Assembly: GCA_035530875.1 (NCBI GenBank)
Contig: DATKUB010000054.1
Span: 32,197 to 96,196, forward strand
Direction: 5' to 3'
Source of the DNA: JANXYY01 sp035530875
GTDB lineage: Bacteria > Actinomycetota > Actinomycetes > Nanopelagicales > Nanopelagicaceae
Length of the DNA stretch: 64,000 nucleotides
This document shows, piece after piece, positions 44,553 to 52,686 of this stretch. Position numbers and translations under genes: made by a program. Numbering within the stretch: the first letter of the stretch is position 1; each line of letters opens with the position of its first letter. The notes beneath the pieces were generated by a model. That model made no database searches and had not been told where the DNA came from. It saw only the letters and a list, made by a program, of their open reading frames with translations.

Positions 44553-45320
44553 TTAGCGAGATTGAGCAACCTTGCGAGCTTCGCGTGCAGCTTGAACACG
44601 GACGATAACCTCGTCAGCGACTACGTCCGCGAACGTCGGCGCATCTGTTGATTTCGCCCAATGTGGATTCCCGTACCAACCATCGTTGGCGAGTTCGGTA
44701 ACGTCGGTTACGAATCCGTAAACCTCTTTCGAACGGCGCATTTCGTCCAATTCTTCAGCACCCTTTGGCCGAGTTGGGACGGTCACTCGATCGGCAAGAA
44801 CTAACTCTGGGTCGTAAGCCATAACTCCCAAAGTTTCAATACCGCCACCATGGGTTAGCTCGCCGCCGAATTCTTTATATATGCGCTGAGCGACATAGCA
44901 CGCCTGAGCCGCAACAATATTTATCCCAAGACGCCCCTGGGTTGAATAAGCTACGGCATCCATTGAAGGAATGTTGCCTTCATGCCAATTGACCAAGACG
45001 AATGTTTTGACTCCCAAGGCCGTTAGCTCTTCCAAAATATCGGTGAGCAATGCTTCAAAGGTGCTTCTCCGGAGAGAAATCGTCCCAGGATGTCCAGCAT
45101 GAATTGGAGTCACGCCATAGGGCCCGAATGGCACATAGAGAGCGTCCAACTTAGTAGCGATTGATTCGCCGATTAACTCGGCAATCATAGTGTCGGTACC
45201 ACTCGGCAGATGAGGTCCGTGTTGCTCTGTGCTTCCGATCGGAATTACCGCGACCCCGCTTCGGGCGATTAAATCCCGAACATCGGGGCTGGCCAAATCC
45301 ATAATCGATTGGGGGTTCAT
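44553..45320 (-). CDS. Creatininase-family amidohydrolase
   Basis: 255 residues. The metal-binding residues of the family are visible: Glu32 and His34 in GSTEQHGPHLP, Asp43 in SGTDTMIAE, the AGHPGTISL loop, His113 and Glu162 (GGGIETLG). The usual NGHGGN is here NWHEGN (111-116). Members hydrolyse creatinine or other cyclic or linear amides. It begins two bases after the 2-hydroxyacid dehydrogenase stop. Confidence 0.88.
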   Translation of the reverse strand: MNPQSIMDLASPDVRDLIARSGVAVIPIGSTEQHGPHLPSGTDTMIAELIGESIATKLDALYVPFGPYGVTPIHAGHPGTISLRRSTFEALLTDILEELTALGVKTFVLVNWHEGNIPSMDAVAYSTQGRLGINIVAAQACYVAQRIYKEFGGELTHGGGIETLGVMAYDPELVLADRVTVPTRPKGAEELDEMRRSKEVYGFVTDVTELANDGWYGNPHWAKSTDAPTFADVVADEVIVRVQAAREARKVAQSR

Positions 45321-45322
45321 TA

Positions 45323-46303
45323 TTAAGCTCTCGCTTTCTCAGATGTTGGCTCTACAACGATCTCTCTTGGCTTCTCGCCGGAAAGTAATCGGAACGCTTC
45401 CTGCGCTGCTTTGGTGCGCAAATCTGCTTCCGATTCCTCGGTGTACCAGGCCATATGAGGACTGAAGAGGATCTTGTCTGCAACCGCTTCATATTCAGCA
45501 AAATTGATTGGTTCTTTTTCAAAGACGTCTAAAGCGGCCATTCCAAGTCGATTCGCAGCTAAAGCCTCTATAAGTTCTAATTTGTTGATTAGAGATCCAC
45601 GTGACGTGTTTACTAAGATGCTGTCCAACTGAAAGAGACCCAGTTCAAATTTGCCGATTAGTGGTGTGCCATCTTGTGCTCCTGGCACGTGCAAACTGAT
45701 TATGTTGCTCTGTTCGATCAGGTCGTGCATCGATGGAACGAACGTGGTCCCCGCTATTGATTGTGCAGGCGGAATTATGTCGTAGGTTAAGACCTTAAAT
45801 CCAAGTCCAACAAATTGTTGGGCAGCGTGGCGACCAATCCTGCCGGTACCTACAACTCCGACTGTCATAGCTGATGGCAAATGAAGCGGTCGCAGGTCAG
45901 CGAAGCCCCAACTTCCGGATCGCACGATCGCGTCTGCTTCTCTGATCTTTCGAGAAGCAGATAGCGCCAACGCCACCGCGTGAGTAGCAACGGCTTCGGT
46001 TCCATAGTCCGCAACCCTCGACACCCAAATACCCAGATCCTTAGCAGCTGCTAGATCGATTGATTCAGTGCCAACGCCGTAACGAACGATGCCTCGGCAG
46101 GTGAGTGTCGCTAGGGTTTCCCGATCAAATTTCGGGGCTGCTCCAGCCAAGATGATTTCAGCGCCCTGTGACTCCCTAACGATCGCATCATGATCCTTGC
46201 CTGATCCGAAAACAATTTCGACCCCTAGGGAGTCGAGAATGGACGCTTCAATATCAAAGTTCTGATATCTAGTTCCGAGAATCGCTACTTTTCGATTTCT
46301 CAC
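45323..46303 (-). CDS. D-isomer-specific 2-hydroxyacid dehydrogenase
   Basis: 326 residues. NAD loop VGTGRIG about 151-157, catalytic Arg235 (NTSRGSLIN), Glu264 (FEKEP) and His283 (SPHMAW). The start is a GTG overlapping the lacI-type stop. Next to a SuyAB-like lyase it recalls SlcC, the (S)-sulfolactate dehydrogenase of the same superfamily, which oxidises (S)-sulfolactate to sulfopyruvate. Sequence alone cannot separate this from other 2-hydroxyacid substrates, so I leave the symbol open. Confidence 0.85.
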   Translation of the reverse strand: MRNRKVAILGTRYQNFDIEASILDSLGVEIVFGSGKDHDAIVRESQGAEIILAGAAPKFDRETLATLTCRGIVRYGVGTESIDLAAAKDLGIWVSRVADYGTEAVATHAVALALSASRKIREADAIVRSGSWGFADLRPLHLPSAMTVGVVGTGRIGRHAAQQFVGLGFKVLTYDIIPPAQSIAGTTFVPSMHDLIEQSNIISLHVPGAQDGTPLIGKFELGLFQLDSILVNTSRGSLINKLELIEALAANRLGMAALDVFEKEPINFAEYEAVADKILFSPHMAWYTEESEADLRTKAAQEAFRLLSGEKPREIVVEPTSEKARA

Positions 46304-47463
46304 TCTGACCGCTTTCTGATGAGCGCCTTTGTTGAAGATCTGACCTGCAAAGTTGTGGGTAGAAGAACTGCTCCGGCTGGTGAACCAGGCTTGTTAATTC
46401 CCTCCAATATGAGTGCAGCTGCGCGCAGGCCAATGTCATATTTTGGGATATGCACGCTAGTCAACGGAGGCGAAAATGCATTACAGAATCGAATGCCGTT
46501 GTACCCAACAACTGAAACGTCCTCCGGAATTCTTAGACCCTTCGAACGTAAAGCGTCGTAGCAGCCGAGAGCGATCAGATCGCTACCGGCCAAGATTGCA
46601 GTCGCTTTGGTATCTCGGCTTAGGAGTTCTTGGCATGCTTCTTCGCCCTGCGCTTGGGTGAGCCCCTTTGAAAAGACAACCAAACTGCTATCAACTTTCA
46701 ATCCAAACCGCTGCATCCAGCCGAGATATTCCTGGTAGCGACGCGAACCGGTGGAAAAATTCAGAGATCCCGCAACGTGTGCGATTCTTGTGTGCCCTAG
46801 ATCTACCAGGTGGCGTAGTGCTTGCCCGATACCTTGGTGATCATCGGCAGCGACACTTGAAACTACAAACTCTTCTGTCGTGCGATTCACCAAGACAACC
46901 GGGAGGAGATCCACTATTTCGTCTAATAGTGGGTAATCCAACTCAGCAGTTGCCAAGATCAAACCATCGACTTGACGGGCGAGCAGCACCCCCAGCAAAT
47001 CTTGTTCCCGTGCCGGATTCCTATCTGTATTCGCCAGAATGAGCGCATAGCCAGCTTCTCGAAGTCCGTCTTCTATTCCACGAACAATCGGCGGGAAAAG
47101 GGGGTTGGAAAGATCGGGAAGGATCATTCCAACAGTCATGGTGCGCTGTTCCCTCAATCCTTTGGCTACTGGATTGACCCGGTAACCCAATTCCGCAGCG
47201 ACGGCGAGCACTCGCTCGACCGTATCGGCGCGTACTAAATTTCTGGTTGACTTTCGAAGGGCACGAGACGCCGTTGAAGTATCAACCTCCGCCAATTTGG
47301 CAACATCGCGAAGTGTTACTGCGTTTCTGCGGGCGCGCGTCGGGGTTGCCTGACTTCTAGCGGAATCAGGGGTGGCTTGGGTTTCCCCTCCGTCACCAAG
47401 AGATGGTTTAGCTTCTACGTTCAAGACTCTCACCCTTTCTTGGTGATCGGAGGGATTTGCCAT
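46300..47463 (-). CDS. LacI-family transcriptional regulator
   Basis: 387 residues. The helix-turn-helix VTLRDVAKLAEVDTSTASRALRKS starts near residue 49, preceded by an unusual 48-residue Thr/Ser/Gln-rich extension. The periplasmic-binding-like effector domain follows (MTVGMILPDLSNPLFPPIVRGIEDGL). It lies inside the operon between the lyase and the dehydrogenase. Two identical operator-like sites at 50252 and 50468 are its most likely targets. It probably represses until the substrate or an intermediate binds. Confidence 0.9.
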   Translation of the reverse strand: MANPSDHQERVRVLNVEAKPSLGDGGETQATPDSARSQATPTRARRNAVTLRDVAKLAEVDTSTASRALRKSTRNLVRADTVERVLAVAAELGYRVNPVAKGLREQRTMTVGMILPDLSNPLFPPIVRGIEDGLREAGYALILANTDRNPAREQDLLGVLLARQVDGLILATAELDYPLLDEIVDLLPVVLVNRTTEEFVVSSVAADDHQGIGQALRHLVDLGHTRIAHVAGSLNFSTGSRRYQEYLGWMQRFGLKVDSSLVVFSKGLTQAQGEEACQELLSRDTKATAILAGSDLIALGCYDALRSKGLRIPEDVSVVGYNGIRFCNAFSPPLTSVHIPKYDIGLRAAALILEGINKPGSPAGAVLLPTTLQVRSSTKALIRKRSE

Positions 47464-47472
47464 CCCCGCTGT

Positions 47473-48630
47473 TTAAGCTGTTCGGTGAAGCCGGGTGAGC
47501 ACGAACTCTCGGTGATTGAGTAGTTCGGCTCGAGTAAGCCTGCCCGATGCCGTCTCTTGGATCATATCCAGGCAACGGTCACCAGCCTGATCAAGAGTCT
47601 CCGTAAGCGAAATCGTCCCCGAGACGTCGAGGTCGATGTGCTCTTCCATACCTGCAACGGTCTTCGGATTGGCGGTCAACTTGATGACTGGGACAATCGG
47701 ATTTCCGATGATGTTGCCTTGCCCCGTTGTAAACAGGTGTATCGCAGCCCCACCTGCAGCAAAGAGCGTGACGGATTCGGCCGCCGCCGAGGAAGTATCC
47801 ATGAAGTGAAGGCCCCGCTTCGTTGGCGCTTCGGCCATCTCCAAAACTTCCGTGACGCGAGCATTCCCGATCTTCTGGATGTTGCCGAGAGCCTTCTCTT
47901 CAATCGTGCTCAGACCGCCGGCAATATTTCCTTGAGTTGGTTGCGAACCAAGCAAATCGGCCTGCTGGGCGAGAATGACTTCGGTGTGTTCGCGGAATAG
48001 TCTTTCAAACTTAGCTCGCTGAATCGGATCATCAATGCGATTCGCCACTATCTCTTCGCCGCCGGTGAGTTCCGAGGTCTCGCCAAACAAGTAAGTACCA
48101 CCGGCGGCTGTGATTCGTTCGGCGACCTTTCCAATGGTCGGATTAGAGCCCAAACCAGAAGTTGTATCGGATTCGCCACACTTAGCGCTGATAACAAGAT
48201 CAGTAAGTGGCAACGTCTCTCGCTGGATAGTTGATGCGCCCTGAAGAAGCGACATTGCTGCACGTGCAGCCTTGGTAATGGTTTGAAGATCGCCCGTTCC
48301 TTCAATGTGGAATTGGGCAACCGGCTTACCCGTTGCCGCAATGGCATCTGCAACTCGGGCGGTCCAAACCGGCTCAATGCCAATTACTAGTACTGCGGCA
48401 ACGTTGGGGTTACATCCAGTTCCAATCAGAGTTCGGAAATGAAGATCCAAGTCTGGTCCAAATTGAATGCGGCCATATGGATGCGAGAGGGCCATCACGC
48501 CCGGCACTAGCGCGGCAACGCCCTCAGCCGCTGCATTTGAAATGTCATCGATTGGCAAAACGATTACGTGGTTACGTACTCCAACGCGACCATCCGCTCG
48601 ACGGTAACCGAAAAAGGTTCTATTTTCCAT
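47473..48630 (-). CDS. suyB: UxaA-family lyase large subunit, likely (2R)-sulfolactate sulfo-lyase subunit beta
   Basis: 385 residues. FFGYRRADGRVGVRNHVIVLPIDDISN, GTGCNPNVAAVLVIGIEPVW, SAKCGESDTTSGLGSNPTIG, GNIAGGLSTIEEKALGNIQKIG, HFMDTSSAAAESVTLFAAGG and FTTGQGNIIGNPIVPVIKL are conserved UxaA blocks. Conserved Cys are in GTGCN and AKCGESD. Altronate dehydratase UxaA is a single chain near 495 residues. The split into about 94 plus 385 residues and the DTSSAAAE and TGQGNxIGNPI wording match, from memory, SuyA/SuyB, which split (2R)-3-sulfolactate into pyruvate and sulfite. A sugar-acid dehydratase remains possible. Confidence 0.68.
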   Translation of the reverse strand: MENRTFFGYRRADGRVGVRNHVIVLPIDDISNAAAEGVAALVPGVMALSHPYGRIQFGPDLDLHFRTLIGTGCNPNVAAVLVIGIEPVWTARVADAIAATGKPVAQFHIEGTGDLQTITKAARAAMSLLQGASTIQRETLPLTDLVISAKCGESDTTSGLGSNPTIGKVAERITAAGGTYLFGETSELTGGEEIVANRIDDPIQRAKFERLFREHTEVILAQQADLLGSQPTQGNIAGGLSTIEEKALGNIQKIGNARVTEVLEMAEAPTKRGLHFMDTSSAAAESVTLFAAGGAAIHLFTTGQGNIIGNPIVPVIKLTANPKTVAGMEEHIDLDVSGTISLTETLDQAGDRCLDMIQETASGRLTRAELLNHREFVLTRLHRTA

Positions 48631-48915
48631 TTAGTTCCACCGTTGCCCTTTCAAATTATGGACATGTACGGCTTCCCCGAGTCCAATGTCTTTTGTCGCC
48701 AATCCAATAACTGCGCCATACTCAAGCACTTGATCACCCTTTGCCATACTCTTGATTGCAATCTTGTGTCCCAGCGGTACTGCTTCTGTAACTTTCACTC
48801 TGAGTTCCCCGGCCTGATCCCGGTAGCGGCCTTCAGCATCCGTATTCGGAGCAATATCGACCACCGCAACCCCGACACTGTCATTCTCGTGGTGAACTAG
48901 AAACTTGACTGACAT
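48631..48915 (-). CDS. suyA: UxaA-family small (SAF-domain) subunit, likely sulfolactate sulfo-lyase subunit alpha
   Basis: 94 residues, a SAF domain: KFLVHHENDSVGVAVVDIAP, VPLGHKIAIKSMAKGDQVLEYGAVIGLATKDI, ending AVHVHNLKGQRWN. This is the N-terminal module of UxaA as a separate subunit, as in SuyA. GGAGGAAATGA gives a strong ribosome site, and its TAA is directly followed by the large-subunit ATG. Together the two would form one enzyme. Confidence 0.68.
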   Translation of the reverse strand: MSVKFLVHHENDSVGVAVVDIAPNTDAEGRYRDQAGELRVKVTEAVPLGHKIAIKSMAKGDQVLEYGAVIGLATKDIGLGEAVHVHNLKGQRWN

Positions 48916-49063
48916 TCATTTCCTCCCACTCTCTTAAAAAGCCTAATCGTCCTCAACCCGGCCTGAAACATTTCTAAAACAGATGAATGAGATTCCTCGT
49001 CACGAGGCAGCTGTATCGGGCGAACTTAAATTTGTTTACTAATGATTCACTTTGTCGAACCCC

Positions 49064-49098
49064 CTCCGTGGGATAGCCATTTTTGCTATCCCACGGAG
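49064..49098 (-). terminator. Hairpin between binding-protein gene and suyA-like gene
   Basis: A perfect 14-bp stem (49064-49077 with 49085-49098) and seven-base loop, 24 bases after the binding-protein stop. No U tract follows on the minus strand. In ABC operons such stems often protect the upstream binding-protein mRNA while letting part of the transcript continue, which would give more binding protein than enzyme. Confidence 0.6.
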
Positions 49099-49121
49099 AA
49101 CGCCCGGGCTATTTCAGTTTG

Positions 49122-50192
49122 TTACTCGGCCACGCGACCGATCTTCTTCAACACGTCGTTGATGTAAGTGGTGTCAACGATCTGGTTGTAGGTTGGGATC
49201 CGGTCGATCTCCCCGAACTTCGCCATTTCGGCTTCGGTGTATAGAACCGACTTTGGATCCATTCCATCATTCAAAGTCCAGAGATGGCCTTTGACGATGA
49301 AGTCATATGCGGCGCTGAGGGCTGCTGGGTCTTCTTGCGTCGCTTTCGCAGCAACCTTCATCACAAATGGCTTGTGCTTCGGGTCTGACATCCAGCGGTC
49401 CGTCTGAACCATGACCGTTAGGAATCGTTCAACCGCACTCTTGTGCGACTTTGCCCACGAGTCAAGAACAGCAACCCCGCCGTACCACCAGTCAGGAGCA
49501 CTTAGGTACTCGTTGTCGAGAACCTTCAGGCCGGCTACCTGGTGTGTAACAACATAGGCATCGTCAACGTGGAAGACAGCAGCCTTAACTTGATTGCTTG
49601 CGAGTGCGCCTACAAATTGTGAGCGCTTCATGTTGATCAAGTTAACTTGCGAAACCTTGACGCCATTCTTTACAAGGCAGGCGTCAACTTGTGTGTAGGA
49701 AAAGCCACCCGTACCCGTGGAGGCAACGTTCTGTCCGATCAAGTCGGTAGCCGAGTTGATATCTGGAGCAGCAATACAGACCGTGTCAAGTTTAGGCGCG
49801 TATGACCAAATCGTGTGAAGCGGGGTTCCTACAGAAGCGGAACTGATTCCATCTGTCGCTGAACTAAAGCCCAGATCAATTGCTCCTGTAACTGTTCCCA
49901 ACTCAGTCTCAAGACCATCGGGCATGCCAATGAATTTGACTCGCAAATGGGCTTTTCTGAATAGCCCTCTCGCCTGTGCGATGTACGGAGCCAGAAAGAC
50001 CATCTTCGGTGGGGTGAGGGCAATACCAACGTTGACGTCTGCCCATTTCCCAATTTTCGCCTTGTGGGTCTTGTGGGATGCCGCGTTGGCCGACGAAACC
50101 AACGGCGGTAGAACACCAACAAGGAGGACTGCAGAGAGCGGAATAGCTAGACGGAGAGAACGCACGCTCATGAGCCGAGGCACCTTTTTCAT
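49122..50192 (-). CDS. ABC transporter substrate-binding protein, SsuA/TauA (NMT1) type
   Basis: 356 residues. Signal peptide MKKVPRLMSVRSLRLAIPLSAVLLVGVLPPLVSSANA, without a lipobox. The mature protein has DVNVGIALTPPKMVFLAPYIAQARGLFRKAHLRVKFIGMPDG, the pattern of NitT/TauT binding proteins. I start at the ATG at 50192 with GGAG upstream; the frame runs further but passes through the promoter and operator. It is the first gene after the leftward promoter, with its ATPase and permease at the far end of the same operon. Confidence 0.88.
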   Translation of the reverse strand: MKKVPRLMSVRSLRLAIPLSAVLLVGVLPPLVSSANAASHKTHKAKIGKWADVNVGIALTPPKMVFLAPYIAQARGLFRKAHLRVKFIGMPDGLETELGTVTGAIDLGFSSATDGISSASVGTPLHTIWSYAPKLDTVCIAAPDINSATDLIGQNVASTGTGGFSYTQVDACLVKNGVKVSQVNLINMKRSQFVGALASNQVKAAVFHVDDAYVVTHQVAGLKVLDNEYLSAPDWWYGGVAVLDSWAKSHKSAVERFLTVMVQTDRWMSDPKHKPFVMKVAAKATQEDPAALSAAYDFIVKGHLWTLNDGMDPKSVLYTEAEMAKFGEIDRIPTYNQIVDTTYINDVLKKIGRVAE

Positions 50193-50251
50193 ACTTTGAA
50201 CTCCATTCCTGCCATCCAGTCTGAATGGCCTGTACAAAGGGATATGCAAAT

Positions 50252-50268
50252 TTGCACCATCGTTTGCA
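50252..50268 (-). promoter_or_regulatory. Operator-like site O1 (leftward promoter)
   Basis: TTGCACCATCGTTTGCA on plus, a pseudo-palindrome with TGCA ends and a central CG step like LacI-family operators. It begins at the predicted start of the leftward transcript. Its exact reverse complement is at 50468-50484. A perfect 12-base palindrome TGCAAATTTGCA (50245-50256) overlaps it. Confidence 0.72.
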
Positions 50269-50274
50269 GACCGA

Positions 50275-50303
50275 TTTCTACTCCTGCCCGGGAAGGCCGT
50301 CAA
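50275..50303 (-). promoter_or_regulatory. Leftward promoter of the binding-protein/suy operon
   Basis: On the minus strand TTGACG (50303-50298), a spacer of exactly 17 bases, then TAGAAA (50280-50275). Predicted start near 50268, within operator O1. Layout is the mirror image of the rightward promoter at 50433-50461. Confidence 0.72.
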
Positions 50304-50432
50304 GCATTTCCGCAAAATACTTTTTCTTGCTCCGGTTTACGCAGGTGAAACCGGGAGGAAACTGCCGGCTACCGCCCTTCCGGTCTAGTTTTAGCTCCGT
50401 AAGGTCGAAAAGTCGGTAACCAAGACACATTC

Positions 50433-50461
50433 TTGACAGGCCTAAACGGTGAGAGTACAAA
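50433..50461 (+). promoter_or_regulatory. Rightward promoter of the hydrolase/exporter operon
   Basis: TTGACA (50433-50438), a 17-base spacer, then TACAAA (50456-50461), a near-consensus primary-sigma promoter. Predicted start near 50468, at the first base of operator O2. Confidence 0.78.
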
Positions 50462-50467
50462 TCATTT

Positions 50468-50484
50468 TGCAAACGATGGTGCAA
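50468..50484 (+). promoter_or_regulatory. Operator-like site O2 (rightward promoter)
   Basis: TGCAAACGATGGTGCAA, the exact reverse complement of O1. With the adjoining -10 region the identity extends to 28 of 32 bases (50252-50283 against 50453-50484). Binding here would block the rightward promoter. Confidence 0.72.
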
Positions 50485-50531
50485 CTTGCTGCTTTTTTTG
50501 CCCACTACCCAAAAGGCGGTGCCGTAAAGTC

Positions 50532-51599
50532 ATGCCCGACCGCGATATTGAGGCCGCCATAGCCCATTGGGCGCCTAGGTTCACCACCCAGGGCATCGAC
50601 CCCAGCGATTTTGCTCGCGTAACCAACTCCATCGAGACCTGGCCCGAATGGCTGGACGCGTGGTGTTCCAATGGCGACTTTCATGCCGAATTGGCGAAAT
50701 TGGCCGAATTCGCCGGGCAAACTCTGACCGCGGGCGAGGCTTGGGGGCGCGCCGCGCTTAGTTACCACTTCGCCAAATTCGTGTGGATCCTTGACATGGC
50801 CAAGCACCGCGAAGCCACTTCAAAGTCAATCGTAGCTATGGGTAATGTGCACCGGCTATTAGACCCCAGCGCCCAACGTCTGGAAATTCCCTTTGAGCAC
50901 GGACATTTGGTTGGCAACTTGCGTCGGCCCCGAGATGTGGCGCTCCCTGGCTTGGTGCTGCTTCTTCCGGGACTCGATTCCACCAAAGAAGAATTCTTCA
51001 ACTGGGAGAATGTATTCCTTCAGCGCGGAATGGCCACCTTCTCTCTTGACGGACCAGGTCAAGGTGAGACCGGGTATCAGATGCCACTTCGCCCCGATTA
51101 CGAAGTTGCAACTAGCGCGACGATTGATGCTCTTTCGCGGCGGACAGACATCGACTTAAACCGCCTAGGGGTCGCCGGTGTCAGCATGGGCGGCTATTAC
51201 GCCGCAAGGAGCGCGAGCTTCGACCAGCGGATCAAAGCTGCAGTTACCATCGGCGGGCCGTACGACACTGGTGCCAGATTCAGGGCCAGACCCGAGATAA
51301 GCCGAGCTGCATTTGTCCAGTATTCAGGTGCAGGGAGCATGGATGAGGCGGCAAAAATTGCCGACCAGATGACGCTTGAGGGGCTGCTTGGCAACCTAGT
51401 CCAACCATTGCTGGTGATCTTTGGCAAGAAAGACCGACTCGTTCCTTACGAGCAAGCGGAGCGCGTCGTCCGAGAGGCACCTAACGCGCAATTAGTCATG
51501 CTCGAAGAAGGCAATCACGTTTGTAATAATTTTCCGTACATATACAAACCGCTAGCGGGCGATTGGTTGGCAGAACAGTTGGCTAATCTAGGCGCATGA
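50532..51599 (+). CDS. Alpha/beta hydrolase of the DUF1100 / dihydroxypseudooxynicotine-hydrolase-like group
   Basis: 355 residues. A helical N-terminal domain of about 120 residues (HWAPRFTTQGIDPSDFARV...GEAWGRAALSYHFAKF) precedes the hydrolase fold. LLLPGLDSTKEEFFNWE is the oxyanion loop, Ser218 is in GVSMGGYYAAR, the Asp is in FGKKDRLVPYEQ and the His is in EEGNHVCNN. The layout resembles FrsA-like and 2,6-dihydroxypseudooxynicotine hydrolases, which cleave C-C or ester bonds. Translation is taken from the ATG at 50532; the upstream frame crosses the operator. Its TGA overlaps the exporter ATG. Confidence 0.82.
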   Translation: MPDRDIEAAIAHWAPRFTTQGIDPSDFARVTNSIETWPEWLDAWCSNGDFHAELAKLAEFAGQTLTAGEAWGRAALSYHFAKFVWILDMAKHREATSKSIVAMGNVHRLLDPSAQRLEIPFEHGHLVGNLRRPRDVALPGLVLLLPGLDSTKEEFFNWENVFLQRGMATFSLDGPGQGETGYQMPLRPDYEVATSATIDALSRRTDIDLNRLGVAGVSMGGYYAARSASFDQRIKAAVTIGGPYDTGARFRARPEISRAAFVQYSGAGSMDEAAKIADQMTLEGLLGNLVQPLLVIFGKKDRLVPYEQAERVVREAPNAQLVMLEEGNHVCNNFPYIYKPLAGDWLAEQLANLGA

Positions 51600-52654
51600 C
51601 AAACCCTAAGTCGCGTGCAACCGTGGTCAAAGAACGTATACCAGGCCTTTTCTTGGCATTCATAATCGCCGCTGTTGCGACTTTGATTGGCCGAATGATC
51701 CCCCTGGTCGGAACTCCGGTGATTTGCATTGTTATCGGGGTCATCATCGCCGCGGTCCGTAAGCCTGGTGCGCTATTTCGTCCAGGAATCGTTACTTCGA
51801 GCAAGCTCGTACTGCAAATTTCGATCGTTGTGCTTGGTTCGCAACTGTCGCTTGGCCAAATTATGCGAGTTGGTTTTACTTCATTACCAGTGATGTTGGG
51901 CTCGCTCTCAGTGTGTCTTATCGGCGCATACTGGATCGGCAAGTGGCTTGGCATCGTTGGTGATTTACGAACGTTAATCGGCGTAGGCACTGGAATCTGC
52001 GGAGCATCTGCCATCGCTGCAGTGACTCCGATAATCGGTGCGGCCAGCGTTGACGTTGCCTATGCCATCTCCACTATATTTCTCTTCAACGTAACCGCGG
52101 TCCTAACTTTCCCACTCATCGGCCATCTTCTTGGAATGAGTCAGCACAGTTTTGGACTTTTTGCCGGCACAGCAGTCAATGACATGTCATCGGTTGTCGC
52201 GGCTTCCAGCACATATGGAACCGCTGCCGCAAATTATGGGATCGTTGTAAAACTAACGCGAACGCTGTTGATCATTCCCATTTCGCTGGCATTAGCTTCG
52301 TTGGCGCACAGGCGAGCCAACAAAGTTTCGCCTTTAGACGCACCTCTGGATCCTGTGAAGTTGGCAACGGCTAATGTGCACGTACGTCTGGGTCGACTCG
52401 TACCTTGGTATCTCATTGGTTTCTTGCTCGTTGCGACGGCTAATAGTCTTGGTCTGGTTCCACTACGCATTCACCACAGTTTGACGCTAGTTTCGCTCTT
52501 CCTTATCGCGATGGCTCTTGCGGCAATCGGCCTAACGACCGATTTACCTGCCTTGCGACGAACCGGTCCCCGCCCGTTGATTTTGGGCGCTGCACTTTGG
52601 GTTCTCGTCTCACTTACTAGCCTTGGACTGCAACTGGTGACAGGTTCGCTTTAG
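51596..52654 (+). CDS. YeiH/SuyZ-type putative sulfate exporter (UPF0324)
   Basis: 352 residues with about ten transmembrane helices. VGTPVICIVIGVIIAAVRKPGALFRPGI, LGVGTGICGASAIAAVTPII and LFAGTAVNDMSSVVAASSTYG are hallmarks of the UPF0324 / COG2855 family. In sulfonate degraders a member called SuyZ sits beside suyAB and is proposed to export sulfate or sulfite. The four-base overlap with the hydrolase and the shared operator put it under the same control as the SuyAB-like lyase, which supports a sulfur-releasing pathway. Confidence 0.85.
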   Translation: MTNPKSRATVVKERIPGLFLAFIIAAVATLIGRMIPLVGTPVICIVIGVIIAAVRKPGALFRPGIVTSSKLVLQISIVVLGSQLSLGQIMRVGFTSLPVMLGSLSVCLIGAYWIGKWLGIVGDLRTLIGVGTGICGASAIAAVTPIIGAASVDVAYAISTIFLFNVTAVLTFPLIGHLLGMSQHSFGLFAGTAVNDMSSVVAASSTYGTAAANYGIVVKLTRTLLIIPISLALASLAHRRANKVSPLDAPLDPVKLATANVHVRLGRLVPWYLIGFLLVATANSLGLVPLRIHHSLTLVSLFLIAMALAAIGLTTDLPALRRTGPRPLILGAALWVLVSLTSLGLQLVTGSL

Positions 52655-52686
52655 GCTCCCATCAGAATTCACCAAGAAAACATTCA

